Assembly (NCBI GenBank): GCA_032622095.1
Contig: CP136061.1
Coordinates: forward strand, 217,028,373 to 217,092,372
Direction of reading: 5' to 3'
Source of the DNA: Siphonodentalium dalli
Taxonomy: Eukaryota; Mollusca; Scaphopoda; Gadilida; Siphonodentaliidae
DNA length: 64,000 nt
Below, piece by piece: positions 35,820-46,929 of the stretch (position 1 is its first letter; each line of letters starts with the position of its first letter). Position numbers and translations under genes: made by a program. The notes below the pieces were generated by a model that was given only the letters and a program-made list of their open reading frames with translations, did not search any database and was not told the DNA's origin.

Positions 35820-36177
35820 AAATAACATATTTGATTTGAGTCGAGGAACCAATCCATCAAACCTCAGAGTGATCAGATATTGATTTTTGAAGTTTGTCAT
35901 TTCAATTGTTTGTGGCCCAGAAACACGCCGTCAAACGTGTGGTCTCGGTCAAAATTGCAGATGAAGATGGATAACTCTAAAATCAAGTGGTAATATGGCA
36001 AAATTTCGTGAATACTCAAGTGATAATACGGCCATATTTCGATGAGCAAAATGTTGATAAATAACACGTTCTGGGAAATTTGATATCATAGTTGACAGTG
36101 GTTAGCATTATTTTGTTGCAATTAATCGATTCTGAAAACTAAATGATATGGGGACCCTCTGATCGGATTGAGTACCT
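35820..36177 (-). mobile_element. TTAA MITE, copy 3, one end missing
   Basis: Reverse-oriented copy ending GATCGGATTGAGTACCT next to TTAA (36,178-36,181). It contains TTTGATTTGAGTCGAGGAAC near its other, truncated end. It lies close upstream of the Thr-rich exon. Confidence 0.75.
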
Positions 36178-36337
36178 TTAATGGAGCGGTCAAAGCAATT
36201 ATTTCGAATCAATAAGCTTTCCTCTTAACGGAAATTAACGACATTTAAACCTGGTCCCACCGGGTCCCGTCCTTTCGAAGCAATATGCACCTACATATAT
36301 GCCATCTCGATTTAGCATTATAGAATAAACCTTTCAG

Positions 36338-36445
36338 TTCAAAGAATGCGACAACGGAATAACTCAACAAACCGAGCGAGTTCAACCACACAAACAACAA
36401 CCACGACCACAACCGAGGCAACTACTACCACAGAATTTCATCCAG
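36338..36445 (+). CDS. protease gene exon: Thr-rich linker
   Basis: A 108-nt exon between acceptor AACCTTTCAG and donor CCAG/GTGTGT, starting with two completing bases and ending with one. This is the same symmetric phase as the defensin-like exon, so it can be included or skipped without a frameshift. It encodes about 36 residues with 14 threonines in the stretch STTQTTTTTTTEATTTTEF. Such Ser/Thr-rich segments act as extended, often O-glycosylated spacers between secreted domains. The preceding exon gives DDI-V and the next gives V-L-G-N-Q-C, so the joint is clean on both sides. Low complexity alone would be weak evidence; the matching splice phase supports the call. Confidence 0.6.
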
Positions 36446-37339
36446 GTGTGTACTCAATGACATAATGATAACTTTTAAGGAGATGGCTCCATATAAGCGC
36501 CTGGCGCTTGATGTCAAATCCTCTTCTCTCTCAGACTTATCATACTTACATATATATATATATTAACATCATTTTGTAAATTGTTGTATAAATCTGGGAT
36601 ACTAAATAAATAATGTTTACACCATAACTTTTAAAGGTAGCAGTACACAATTTCCAAAAGTTGTTATAACACGATAGAGGTACTATAGTCAAATATATGC
36701 TGATCCGATGTCCTTGCATGGCATGTGCCCCCATGAATCGTGTTTTGTTGTAGACAGGAATGGTCGGCGAAAAAAAAATGTCTGCCATTCCTTTGTACAG
36801 CGAAATTAGTTAACAAGAACGTGGAGTCTCCGTTCGATCAACTGGATTGATTGATTGATAGGGGTTTAGTTTTATCAGTTTTAGTTGTCACAGCGGTGAA
36901 TGAAATCCGCGCACTTACGGCTAATCTAACAGTGATTTCAATGGCTGATAAACTTGTCGACCATGAGTGGCAAACCACCGACCATCGGCGAGTAACTGGC
37001 AACTCCACCAGATAACGATTTCGAGTTACAAAGTCCACGATGGAAATATGTTGATTTGAGCCCTTATCGCCAGCGCTGGAGCTCGAAACGCTTGGAGTTG
37101 TACCCTAACCGATTGAGCCACCGTGCCCCCCCCCCCGATCAACTGGAAAAAACATTAACAAGGTGGTCCTTGATAAACATATTTATGAGATTCCACAGAC
37201 AATAAAAGTAATATGTTCAACCAACGACAACATCTATAATATAGCGTCCAGGTGGAATCACCACGAGATGCTTCCGCGTAAAAGTTATTATTATTGTATA
37301 ACAGCATAATTAATCTTCACAGTTAGGTTTTTTTTTCAG
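36446..37339 (+). other. intron with SINE insertion
   Basis: 0.9-kb intron from GTGTGT to TTTTTTTCAG. It holds the SINE at 36,847-37,135. The acceptor region CAGTTTTAG offers two acceptors 6 nt apart. Confidence 0.6.
36847..37135 (-). mobile_element. tRNA-derived SINE with 12-bp target duplication
   Basis: The minus strand starts at a G run followed by GCACGGTGGCTCAATCGGTT (A-box TGGCTCAATCGG) and then GTTTCGAGCTCC (B-box), the two internal RNA polymerase III promoter elements of a tRNA-derived head. It ends in the tail (AATC)n near 36,847. CGATCAACTGGA flanks both sides (36,835-36,846 and 37,136-37,147). No coding potential. It sits antisense in the protease intron, 200 bp before the catalytic exon. 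Confidence 0.9.
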
Positions 37340-37526
37340 TTTTAGGAAATCAATGCGGAGTGACCTATGCACCTCGAGTGCGAAAACGAATCACCGGAGG
37401 AATGATTTCTCCACACGGCACGTGGCCATGGATGGTGTCCCTTCGATCGGCGCTTGGAACAAGTTCATGTGGTGGTGCTCTCATATCAGATCAATGGGTC
37501 CTAACTGCTGCACATTGCTTCAAAAG
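37340..37526 (+). CDS. trypsin-like protease exon: activation site and His57
   Basis: A 187-nt exon with acceptor TTTTTTTTCAG and donor AAAG/GTCAGT. It encodes [16 protein letters not shown] and then ITGG, the activation cleavage site of a secreted S1 serine protease zymogen. [16 protein letters not shown] follows, and then [18 protein letters not shown], which carries the catalytic His57 (TAAHC) and the C42-C58 pair. The Cys in NQCGV is expected to pair with C122 (CLP in the 47,802 exon), tethering the pro-region after activation. The polybasic RVRKR before ITGG suggests cleavage by a trypsin-like enzyme. The exon ends two bases into a codon, and the exon at 39,081 supplies the third (AG+A = Arg). 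An alternative acceptor 6 nt later (TTTTAG, exon from 37,346) would drop two residues. Confidence 0.9.
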
Positions 37527-39080
37527 GTCAGTCCGACGTCGCGTGAAACCCTATGTGATATATAAGGGGGTGGCAAATAATAGGATTCCGTGTTTTGGCC
37601 GATGGCTTAGAGATGGTGTATCCACTCCCTGCATGAAGTTGATGAACATTCAGTAATAAATTAGACAGATACAGCATGCACTAATAACTTTGAGTCAGAG
37701 ACCAGTAAACTGGAGTTTCAATCTGTCACTAGTAGATAATTTCCCCCTAATTTAATTATTCTACGAACTGGAAAAAGAAGTGTTATTATTTTAAAACATT
37801 TACAACATTTTTGACTGAATTGAAAAGCTATATTTTAAATAACTGTTAAGTGACTTTTTGTGTGTAATGTACACCAGATCGATACTTCTCCACTCATGTT
37901 TTTGTGGGTGGTGTGCATGGAATCAAAATACAAACGTGTCTTCAAAAAGATTTTCTTATAGAGATTTGTTGTTGTTGTTGCTGGTCATGTTGTTGTTGTT
38001 ATTTGAAGTGTTGTTGCAAGTGTTGTCAGAAAGAGATTGGGAATATTTTAAGCTTACTTATACGTCCCCCGGAGCTACAACTTAGTATTATAGGTTGGTT
38101 GAATGGCAGAGACGTAAATACTAAAACTGCATGGATTTTCATATGCTTATCAATGCAGTTAGTAAAACGAGTTTGCAACTTAACATTCTGTGGATAATTA
38201 TTGTAATTGGAAAAAAGCCTATTTAAAAAAACAGTTTTAAAGATCGATAATCTCAATCGAGATGTTAATTTTGTGGTCATGTGTCAATTCTGAATATTCC
38301 CTTTGTGCGCGCCCTCTACGAGCCCTCACAAGAGAGAATCATTGTCTTGAAGTAACTGTTGTCATCTCATTTAGTACTCTGCCATGCATAATTATTCTAA
38401 AAATGCAAAATTGTTGGCTGCAACTGTTGTTTAATCTGGAGCTATTTTAGTAAATAACAATATCCAGAGAAACTTTGTTGACATTGGCGAATCAAATAGG
38501 GTGGATTTTCAGCCAATACATGGATAATTACTGGGGCCTATTTACACTTAACCGCAAATAGCTTGTGCTTAAGGAAATATTATTATCCATATATAAGAGA
38601 TTGCATTGTCATATTTATTATTGATTTTGATAATGCATAAGTAATTTGTGCTCAAGTTCAATTGATCGACCAAATGAAAATACAATCGCCCATTTAATTA
38701 ATGCTGATGCATTAGTGCTCAAGCGACAAACAAAAATAACGGTATTCCGTTTAAATTTGGCCGATTTAGTCCTGATCGTCTATAGATTCCCAAAGAACGC
38801 CCCTCAGTGCGAAAGCTAACATCTGTCATGTCATCGTCAGCACGTATTTGCTTTAATTTTCGCTAAATTCTGCTACTCTGTTTACTTTATTCAATATGTG
38901 ATGATTACTGGTTGGCCGTCTTAGATGTCTTTGAAAGGAGCATGCAATCAGGCAAACTTAATCGACGAGTTCCTTAATTGTACTACGAGGGCGTTAACTT
39001 CGCATTATAGTCAGTTAAAGGTCGGTAACCATAACATATCAAGGTCAAGATGAAAAATGTTGGAAACTTCTCGATTTCAG
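37527..39080 (+). other. intron, no element recognised
   Basis: Holds a short (GTT)n patch at 37,966-38,020 and otherwise plain AT-rich sequence. Frames of up to 98 codons here read out of the preceding exon or through the triplet repeat. Confidence 0.5.
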
Positions 39081-39180
39081 AATGCCATTCCCGGAAATGT
39101 GGAGAGTGAGATTGGGTAAACACGACTTGAGAAGGAACGAAGAAGGCGAGATCGAAGTGGAGATAGAGACCATCATAAAC
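39081..39180 (+). CDS. trypsin-like protease exon between His57 and Asp102
   Basis: A 100-nt exon with acceptor TCTCGATTTCAG and donor AAC/GTAAGA. One base completes the Arg codon of the previous exon, and 33 codons follow: MPFPEMWRVRLGKHDLRRNE and then EGEIEVEIETIIN. The V-R-L-G-x-H-D-L phrase and the acidic E-I-x-V run leading to I-I-x-H-P-x-Y are hallmarks of S1 proteases between the catalytic His and Asp. It ends in phase 0, matching the next exon, which begins HPDYY. Confidence 0.88.
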
Positions 39181-39498
39181 GTAAGACATCCAGTTTAATC
39201 TAATTTGAACATGTGCATCGATGATGACGGAGGCCTATATCTATTTCATCAATCCTAACCTCCTAATGCCAACATCGCGTGGCACGTGTTACTCCGACTG
39301 AATATTAATCGATATGTAATCGTGAACCCCGATTAAGCATCTTTCACTATTAGATCGTATGCGTATATATATATTGGCTGGTTAATTTGACAATCCGGAG
39401 ATCCAATCCCGAAATAAGGGCCAGGTGGATTAAGAGGAAGGCTGGGAGGCCCCCAGCTACCTCCCACTTGGCCCTACTGGACAGAACCAACCACCGAG

Positions 39499-40518
39499 CA
39501 GTGTTCGCGCTGGACCGAAAAAAACTTTAGCCAAAAGTTTAGCCAAATGAAAATTTTATTAGCCAAATGAAAAAAACTTTAGCCAAATGTTTTTTGGCCA
39601 AATTAAAAAAAACTTTGGCCAATTAAATCATCGTTTTCTGGTCGGTTCACAATTAATGACTAAAACGTAAAATCTAACAGACAAAGGTAAAATACACAAT
39701 AATTTAAATAATTTTGATGAACTAGAAGTATTTTTATATATATCATTTATTAAAACATTATTAATCTTTATGTGAAATAGTGATTTGGGGGGGTTAACCC
39801 GGGATTGCCCTTAATGTCATTATTTTTTTGTTTTATATCAATATCTTTTTTAAATCATTAAATATTTATCCTTGCCAAATTATCTAAGTGACATCTGGAA
39901 ACTAATAACTTAATACTGTTACGCCATTATCAAATTACAATCTGTCATAAAAGCATGCATATTATTTTGACTGTAGGCCTATCGGTATTGACGACAAATA
40001 GCCACAAAATATCTGTCGTGATTCACATTTGGCTGATTAAGCTATTGTCTTACACTTGGTGCTCATAAACCTCGACCGTCATAAATACAATGTCATCATA
40101 AACATGCATTGTGCAGGCGCGCCGTGGGTGACCAGACAGACAATGGGCTGAATGGGGGATTAGGGGATTAAATGTAAAAATTAATAATGACCTTTTGCTG
40201 CTTCGTGCAGAGTGACGTAATCGTTCGCCAGATTAAAACAGCCTGTCACGAAGAAATTGCTTATATACCGGCGTCAATGCACTTTACAAAACATTGCTTT
40301 CTTCACATTGTCATAATTCAACCATGGTCGGTTTAATGTCCATGCGTCTTTGATCTATTGAGCGCTTTTATTAATTAGCTTTCTGGCTCCATACTTTCAG
40401 TCTCCATTTTGGGTTCAAAAAAAGTTTACCCAAAAGTTTAGCCAAATGAAATTTTTATTAGCCAAATTCGAAAAAGATTAGCCATTGGCTAATTTGGCTA
40501 CCGACAGCGCGAACACTG
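39499..40518. mobile_element. hAT-like non-autonomous element, 1,020 bp
   Basis: The TIRs CAGTGTTCGCGCTG and CAGCGCGAACACTG are flanked by an exact 8-bp duplication CCACCGAG (39,491-39,498 and 40,519-40,526). A CAGNG start and 8-bp duplication are characteristic of hAT elements. Just inside both ends are clustered TTTAGCCAAA repeats (39,530-39,620 and 40,430-40,495). The AT-rich core has no transposase. Confidence 0.9.
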
Positions 40519-40929
40519 CCACCGAGGCTATACTTCCACTGGAATAACACGCCAGATGCCGACTGACGACACCCAGACAGCATCCGCGGCGGATGTACCA
40601 ACCACCAACAGCGGATTCGTGGTTCTGATGGAGTCACCACCAGTGACAACGCAAAGCAGATTTTTCATTTTATGTTTGTGTTGATGCAAATATTATAAAC
40701 AATGATAAACAATGGTGACCTATTTTTTAATAACGTCCAATAATATCCAACCTGGGATGAAAATCAAAATTCCACTTCGCGTTTTCACTAGATAAGTCTT
40801 CAAACTTTCCAAAAAGATATCGTCACCTGCGCCTTATAAGGTTTGGTCAATCTTTCAACAATCTATCAACCATTCAAATTTTTCCAATTTTCCTCCCTCT
40901 TAAATTGAGCAAGGAGCTCAATATTAATC

Positions 40930-41730
40930 TTTGTTTTTGGAGTTATGTCCGTGGCTCCGACCACATTTGACCCAGTGACATCAGTCGCCAAAAGACCCTT
41001 CATACCAAATATGAACCCATTCGGCCCGATGATACTGAGAAGATGTTGTTTTAAGAATTACTATGGAGAGAAATAGCTATGGCTCTACATCTACATCTAC
41101 TTGATACTCCATCGCCCTCAATGTGCTGAGGATTATGTGGAGGTCCAGGTGCTACCACGGCCGAGTAACTGTATAACCCTGTGGTGACCCCAGTAGCGTT
41201 CTTTAACGTGCACACACCGAGGCGTGTACACGGGTCAGCCATTAATGTCCGCGCCCGATCGGACAGCGTACTGCACCCACGACAACATACCTGGACAAGT
41301 GTTGTAATGGGGGGAAGTCGGCATTTTGCATTCGGATCTTTATTCAGTGATCTCGAATGAGACTTTTCAGCCTGACAAACTTGGTATCTGACCGAGTTCT
41401 GATTTTTGTCAGAATACCCTGACCAGGTTGCGATCCCCGGTCCGATAGCACGAGAGACCAGTACGCTACCTCTCGGCTACCGACTTCCGACTCTGGCTTC
41501 GCAACTATTTGACTCAGTGACCCCATTTGAACAAATCTGAATGTGAGTCACCTAGGGAACATCCACACCAAATATGAACCCATTCGGTTTTATGGTTCAG
41601 GAGAAGAAGATGTTTAAATAGTTGTTGACGGACCGACGGCTAGACGGACGACTGGACGGACGACGGGTGATTGCTATAGCTCAACCGCAGACTTCGTCTA
41701 AGGTGAGCTAAAAGCAAATTAGGTTCCAAC
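40930..41730 (+). repeat. dispersed repeat ending GGTGAGCTAAAA, split by a SINE
   Basis: Left part to 41,086 and right part from 41,491 read continuously (CTATGGCTCT/GGCTTCGCAACTATTT) if the SINE is removed. The 3' end GACGGACGACTGGACGGACG, then GGTGATTGCTATAGCTCA and GGTGAGCTAAAA, resembles a repeat I recall from mollusc genomes. This is family recollection, not a search. Fragments also occur at 771-1,060. Confidence 0.65.
41087..41490 (-). mobile_element. tRNA-derived SINE nested in an older repeat
   Basis: On the minus strand the element begins TCGGAAGTCGGTAGCCGAGA. TAGCCGAGAGGTAGCG is a good A-box, and GGGGATCGCAACC is a decayed B-box. A CGTTAAAGAACGCTACTGGG block follows, and the 3' tail is (GTAGAT)n. 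A short CTCT duplication (41,083-41,086 and 41,491-41,494) and the uninterrupted older repeat on either side define the borders. Confidence 0.8.
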
Positions 41731-42102
41731 AGGCAGATAACATATAAACGCCATTCAAAGGAAATCTTTATCAGCAACCCTTTTGCAAGAAGTAACGACT
41801 GCATGGTCCACCGTTGTTGGAGAATTAACAACAGGAAACTGTTCACGAAACACATATTCGCCGATTGATTGATTGGAGTACTGTACACGCTCCGTAATGC
41901 TGCATCTACGTTTGACACAAAATGTATAAACGGGTTGACCGTGTACGTGTTGGCAGAATGTTCACGTGAATCAGGTGACTCTCCATCACTGGAGGACAAT
42001 ACAGATATATATAACATTTTATCATATACCTTAACTGTTTATAATGACAAGGTCGATTACCATTCTATTGACACACGTGTAAGGAACCACATAGTACACA
42101 CG

Positions 42103-43200
42103 TGACATGGATCAGATTTATAGTCATATACTTGTATACACTAGTTAATATGTAGGTTATATTCTTATTTAGTAAGTATCTTCTGTCGATTTGTAATGAA
42201 GGGTTGTTTATATATCGTCTGTTATGTGTGCATATAAAATTTGATCATACCACAAATTCTTATAACTGCAACGTTACCATTTTATTGAAATAAATGCGTA
42301 CCAAACTGCTTGAAAGTTGTAAAAATCAACTAGTTTTATCATAAATTTTAACAAGCGTCGATTGTAATGAACATAGATATACATAATATGTTCTATCTCT
42401 TCAACACTTCTGGGAAAAGATTTTATATATATATACATTCGCAGTGGGAAAATGTCAAAAAAGTCTGTAAAACGACACCACCATGATAAACATTGATAAA
42501 TATATATATTTTGTTCTTATATTCATGATATCGATAGTTCTCCAATAACGAAATTTCGCGAGTTGAAACCACTGCATGCATGTTGTATAAATAAATGTTA
42601 AAGTGAATTTGTTAACAAACATCTTTAATCTTATATTAAGTTCAAATATTTTAGTCTAAATATGATTTTCAGAATATAGTGTGGAATACTTTGACCTTAA
42701 TTTCCAATAGTTCCCGTCAAGTTTTGATTCTTCTGTGGTATCTTATTGGACTAATTGGTTTTTTATCCGCAATGCCACTGTATCGGAAATGTTTACATAA
42801 CAATAGTTTTAATATGCGAAATCTCATTATTCAATTGAACAATTATTAATAATGAAATCAAGTATAAGTTGGATCTATTTGTACTTGTTGTAGATAGTTG
42901 TCATACAGACTTTCATAAAAATTTAAGATATTTCGTATGAACACATTTCGAAGGCCATCATTCCCTTTAAATTAAATATTACTTACCAGAAAATGTTAAC
43001 ACTGGGACGACCAGAATGGTAATTGCAAGGAGCAACATATCACAGAGATAAGATTTATCGTCATATAAACTAGTTATCTGTCGGTTATTATCCTCATTTA
43101 GTAATTATCTGCTGTCGATTAATGATCAGCGGTCTGTTTATATATCATCAGAGTGTACTTAATATGTGATCATACCACAAAGTCTAATAACTGGGCAACC
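42103..43200 (+). repeat. pair of ~165-bp direct repeats 935 bp apart
   Basis: Segments 42,103-42,272 and 43,037-43,200 share TTAT.GTCATATA, TTAGTAA.TATCT.CTGTCG, TTTATATATC.TC and TGATCATACCACAAA. The interval between them is AT-rich with no ORF or primer-binding-like site, so I do not call LTRs. Confidence 0.6.
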
Positions 43201-43543
43201 ACCACATCCGTATGCTGAAACCGTGACGGAAATAATTCAAATGTACTTAAGCGTTCTTGGAAGAGTGTGGAGATATCTTTGCTCAAAGTTAATATGATGA
43301 CGATTATCGCCGTAGATTGGCGAATCAACTGATTTTCCTTATCATTATAACAATAGTCATCATGTTAGTTTCCTTTTTTTCGGTCGCGCGTGACCACAAT
43401 TAAATTCATGGCACATGAGGCATATTTGTGTGACAATATATACTTCCGCGTGGAATGGCTACGTCCGTATCGAAATCATTCTAAGAAATCAGTCGTATTT
43501 CGATCCCATTTATGCAGTTATAATAAAGTGTTTAGAAGTTTAA

Positions 43544-43992
43544 AGGTACTCAATCCGATCAGATGGTCCCCTTATCACCAAGATACAACAACAACATTTA
43601 TTCAAAATACGCTTTAGTTATCAGAATCGATTAATTGCAATAAAATAATGCTAACCATGCACTGTCAACTTATATGGTATCAAATTTTCCAAAACGTGTT
43701 ATTTATCAACATTTTTTTCAACGAAATATGGTCGTATTATCACTTGAGTGTTCACGAAATTTGGCAGTATTACCACTTGTTTTTAGAGTTATCCATCTTC
43801 ATCCGCAATTTTGACCGAGATCATCCTTTCGACGGCGTGTTTCTGGGCCACAAACAATTGAAATAATAAACTTCAAAAATCGATATATGATTACTCTGAG
43901 CTTTGATGGGTAGGTTCCTCGACTCGAATCAAATATCCCCCCCGAAGCCAAAGACATAGTAGTTTAGAGGCGTTTAATCGGATTGAGTACCT
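43544..43992 (+). mobile_element. TTAA MITE, copy 4, complete
   Basis: A 449-bp complete copy: AGGTACTCAATCCGATCAGA to CGGATTGAGTACCT, between TTAA at 43,540-43,543 and 43,993-43,996. This is the best reference copy of the family in the window. Confidence 0.9.
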
Positions 43993-43996
43993 TTAA

Positions 43997-44155
43997 TTAC
44001 ACGTATCTCGTACGTGGTATTTGTATGTAGGAGATAAAACGAACTCTGTTTGTGACGAGCCGTTCACAAAATGTTTCATGCTCGAATCTACGAATATCCG
44101 ATTCAACAGGGTACGCTATGTACGTTCATCTCCATTGTAATTCAATCCATCCAAG
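43997..44155. mobile_element. degenerate relative of the hairpin at 5,792
   Basis: GGAGATAAAACGAACTCTG, GAGCCGTTCACAAAATGTTT, CATGCTCGAATCTACGAA and TTCATCTCCATTGTAATTCA follow the order of the 5,792-5,937 palindrome, with the left arm shortened. Confidence 0.6.
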
Positions 44156-44167
44156 AAATAAAGTAAA

Positions 44168-44572
44168 GGTACTCAATCCGATCAGACGGCACCCCTTTCA
44201 TCAAGATACAACAGCAACAACATTTCTTCAAACTATGCTTTAGTTATCAGAATCGATTAATTGCAACAAAATATTGCTAACCACTGCCAACTATGGTATC
44301 AAATTTCCCAAAACGTGTTATTTATCAACATTTTGCTCAACGAAATATGACCGTATTATCACTTGATTTTAGAGTTATCCATATTCATCCGCAATTTTGT
44401 CCGAGACCGTTCGTTTGACGACGTTTTTCTGGGCCACAAATTATTGCACATCTCGAGAAATAACAAACTTCAAAAATCGATATCGGATCACTCTGAGCTT
44501 TGACTGGAATCAAATATGTTTTTACACCCGAGCCAAAGAAATAGTAATTTGGGAGCGTTAATTCTGATAATA
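44168..44572 (+). mobile_element. TTAA MITE, copy 5, right end decayed
   Basis: Begins AGGTACTCAATCCGATCAGA after GTAA (a mutated TTAA), with the family landmarks through GGGAGCGTTAATTCTG. It lacks a recognisable terminal GAGTACCT. Confidence 0.75.
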
Positions 44573-45119
44573 TTGACATACATGTATCCTTTTTATCAGA
44601 TTACTGTGAGTGAAAAGAAGTTTGAACGGCACTATTTTTTGCACAAACGGACTCGTAGTTATTCGAAAAGATTTTTGGATCGTTGGAAAAATTCACGACC
44701 GCTATTAGCTATTCATAATTCTTTATATCAGTAGTAATTAATTATGCGAAAGCTGTCTATTGGTATTTTTAAAGCTATATTTCTTCAAACTGTCTGTAAG
44801 TGTATTCTGCCTACACAGAAGTGTTAACTCCAGTCCTTTGTTTTCTATTCAGGGACGTGGCGACATGGGAAGTGGGTCGGGGGTGGTTGAGGGAGGTTTC
44901 GCCTCTAGCTCCCAACTTTAGTCAACAGTTGGAAATTCATTCCTGGAACAGCATTAGTTGGAAATTTCACACAAACAATAGGTTGAAATGGTTATCGTAT
45001 TTTTTATTTTTTTAAACCAGACTGGGACTGCTTCTCGGCACACAGCCTGGTGAAAATAGCCGTGTGTCACATTTCCATCGCTATAAATTACTTCTACCTG
45101 CAATATATGCAGTATGACG

Positions 45120-45219
45120 CACAGGTCCCCAGAACAAAAATTGACCCACCCACAATAACACTTAATCCTATAGGATTAATTATTATGGGGTGGGTCAATT
45201 TTTGTTCTGGGGACCTGTG
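45120..45219. mobile_element. 100-bp hairpin MITE with 8-bp target duplication
   Basis: CACAGGTCCCCAGAACAAAA and its complement form arms of about 35 bp. The exact 8-bp duplication GTATGACG lies at 45,112-45,119 and 45,220-45,227. An 8-bp duplication fits hAT-type mobilisation. Confidence 0.9.
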
Positions 45220-45361
45220 GTATGACGTTACCGCACAGATGTATTTATATACGTGACAGATCCATATCTCCTTTATATCTGCCGCTTCTAACTGGTTTTC
45301 TTGGAAATGCGTACTTCTATTCAGTTTCGGACCAATATTTGCGTGTCCTATTTTTAGTTAA

Positions 45362-45475
45362 AGGTACTCAATCCGATCAGACGGTCTCCATACCACCAAG
45401 ATACAACAACAACAACATTTCATAAAAATACGCTTTAATTATCAGAATCGATTTATTGCAACAAAATAATATTTG
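45362..45475 (+). mobile_element. TTAA MITE, copy 6, left end only
   Basis: Begins AGGTACTCAATCCGATCAGA after TTAA and is truncated after ATCAGAATCGATTTATTGCA, just before the solo hairpin. Confidence 0.7.
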
Positions 45476-45490
45476 CCATGATCTTGTAAG

Positions 45491-45557
45491 CCAGTGCATT
45501 CTCTTATATATGCGAGGCTCCCTAAGGGAGACTCGCATATATAAGAGAATTCACTGG
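45491..45557. mobile_element. solo hairpin related to the double-hairpin family
   Basis: CCAGTGCATTCTCTTATATATGCGAG pairs with its complement around GCTCCCTAAGGGAG. The stem is close to the arms of the elements at 6,100 and 20,188, but only one hairpin is present. Confidence 0.7.
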
Positions 45558-46564
45558 TACATGATATTTAATGCTGCACCAGCGCAGCTCCCGTCATGAA
45601 TGGGTTAAATAATCTCTCGGAGAATATACGCCGGTAATCATTGACGCGCTATATGATTATATGATACATCAGCACTATCGTCCAACAACTCACTTCGTTA
45701 TTCCATCTATATTTGAGTTGTCAGAATCGCCGAATTATATATGTATATATGTTCGATTGCCCAGACACGTTCTATACCATACGGCCCCATGAATAAACCA
45801 TATCCCATATATTCTATACATTTTATATGGGGATCTTATTCCCAAATAACGTGGCTATTTTCTCCTCATTTCGCTCTATTGAAAGCCCTTTATACATTTC
45901 AATGTACACAAGAACGTGACGACAGGAGGGTTCGGGTGCCTCACCCCAACTTTTACAAAGATTCACAGCTGAAAATTTCATGCTTGACCCAACATTGGTT
46001 AGAAATTTTAGACAAAAAGTTAAGATAGTTTGATATTACAACCATGCAGTATTTAGTGTGAAATTAGTTGTTTCTAGACCAATATATTTTCTACTACCGT
46101 CAAATGTGACTGAAATTGCAATCCATTGGAAATTTCCAACCATATATAGGTGCCACTGTAATTTCTCGGACTTGGTCCGTTATTCTGCACCATTCTTCAG
46201 CGGAGTGAAATTCCAAGCTGGGCACACCAACAGAGAACACTTGTCACGCCGCTGCACAAATGTCCTACATCGGTTCAATACTCCAATACAGACACATTGT
46301 TTTTCTGTGAGAAAACCGCGTTTACGCCGCAGTGCAAACTTTACCTTTCTGAACATTCCCAATCATCCATCGGTGATACAGTCAACAATCACATGGGTAT
46401 AAACATTTCAGCAATAAATTGTCAGGTTACGTTTGTCTGGTTACGTTTCTGTTGGGTATGTTCTTGCAGCTCCAACAATCACAACGGCTCGACAATTTCC
46501 GTTTTCGTGTGGAAATAACATCTTCCATCATATCTCCCGGACTATTCCAATCATGTGATTGATC

Positions 46565-46717
46565 ACCAGTGTAAAGGTTTCAATGATCGATTTTGGCTAA
46601 AACAAAAATTTTACCTGAGGATATTTTGGATGCAATTATCTATTTCTAGAATTTAGTAGGGTTTTTATAGTTGGTGTGGTTTTAGCCAAAATCGACCATT
46701 GGAACCTTTACACTGGT
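46565..46717. mobile_element. 153-bp MITE with ~38-bp TIRs
   Basis: ACCAGTGTAAAGGTTTCAAT and then GATCGATTTTGGCTAAAAC mirror GTTTTAGCCAAAATCGACCATTGGAACC...CACTGGT. No clear target duplication. Non-coding core. Confidence 0.75.
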
Positions 46718-46929
46718 ATAGTCAATATTGGCATTTTTGTAATTTTCCCCAGGGGCCTGTGGTATTACCAGGGCCATGTATTGTAGCCTTACGCATGTAT
46801 GGTGTCTATTTATGGGAAGTTATTTTCATATTAAAGCGTAAATGGCCGAGCCAGTGAGATTAGCAGCTGCATGTGAACGCGCCCTAAATAGTCACGGGCA
46901 CGTTTCACTTCACCCCGATTCGATGTAAG

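Larger units (their letters stand above)
22046..36337 (+). other. 14.3-kb intron filled by transposons (inferred)
   Basis: Lies between donor GTGAGG at 22,046 and acceptor CTTTCAG at 36,337. Its content is a LINE 3' fragment, GAT/GAC microsatellites, the 10.4-kb foldback element, minisatellites and a TTAA MITE. No coding exon was recognised within it. Confidence 0.55.

Noticed and set aside
37050-37135. tRNA gene on the minus strand
   Set aside because: A and B boxes are present, but there is no acceptor-stem pairing or cloverleaf that I can draw, and the sequence continues into a SINE body with target duplication.
39081-39180. Independent short gene starting ATGCCATTCCCGG
   Set aside because: It has exact splice borders and phase and encodes the S1 protease segment between His57 and Asp102, so it is an internal exon.
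42103-43200. Possible LTR retrotransposon flanked by 165-bp direct repeats
   Set aside because: No TG..CA ends, primer-binding site, polypurine tract or gag/pol frame; only 0.76 kb between repeats.
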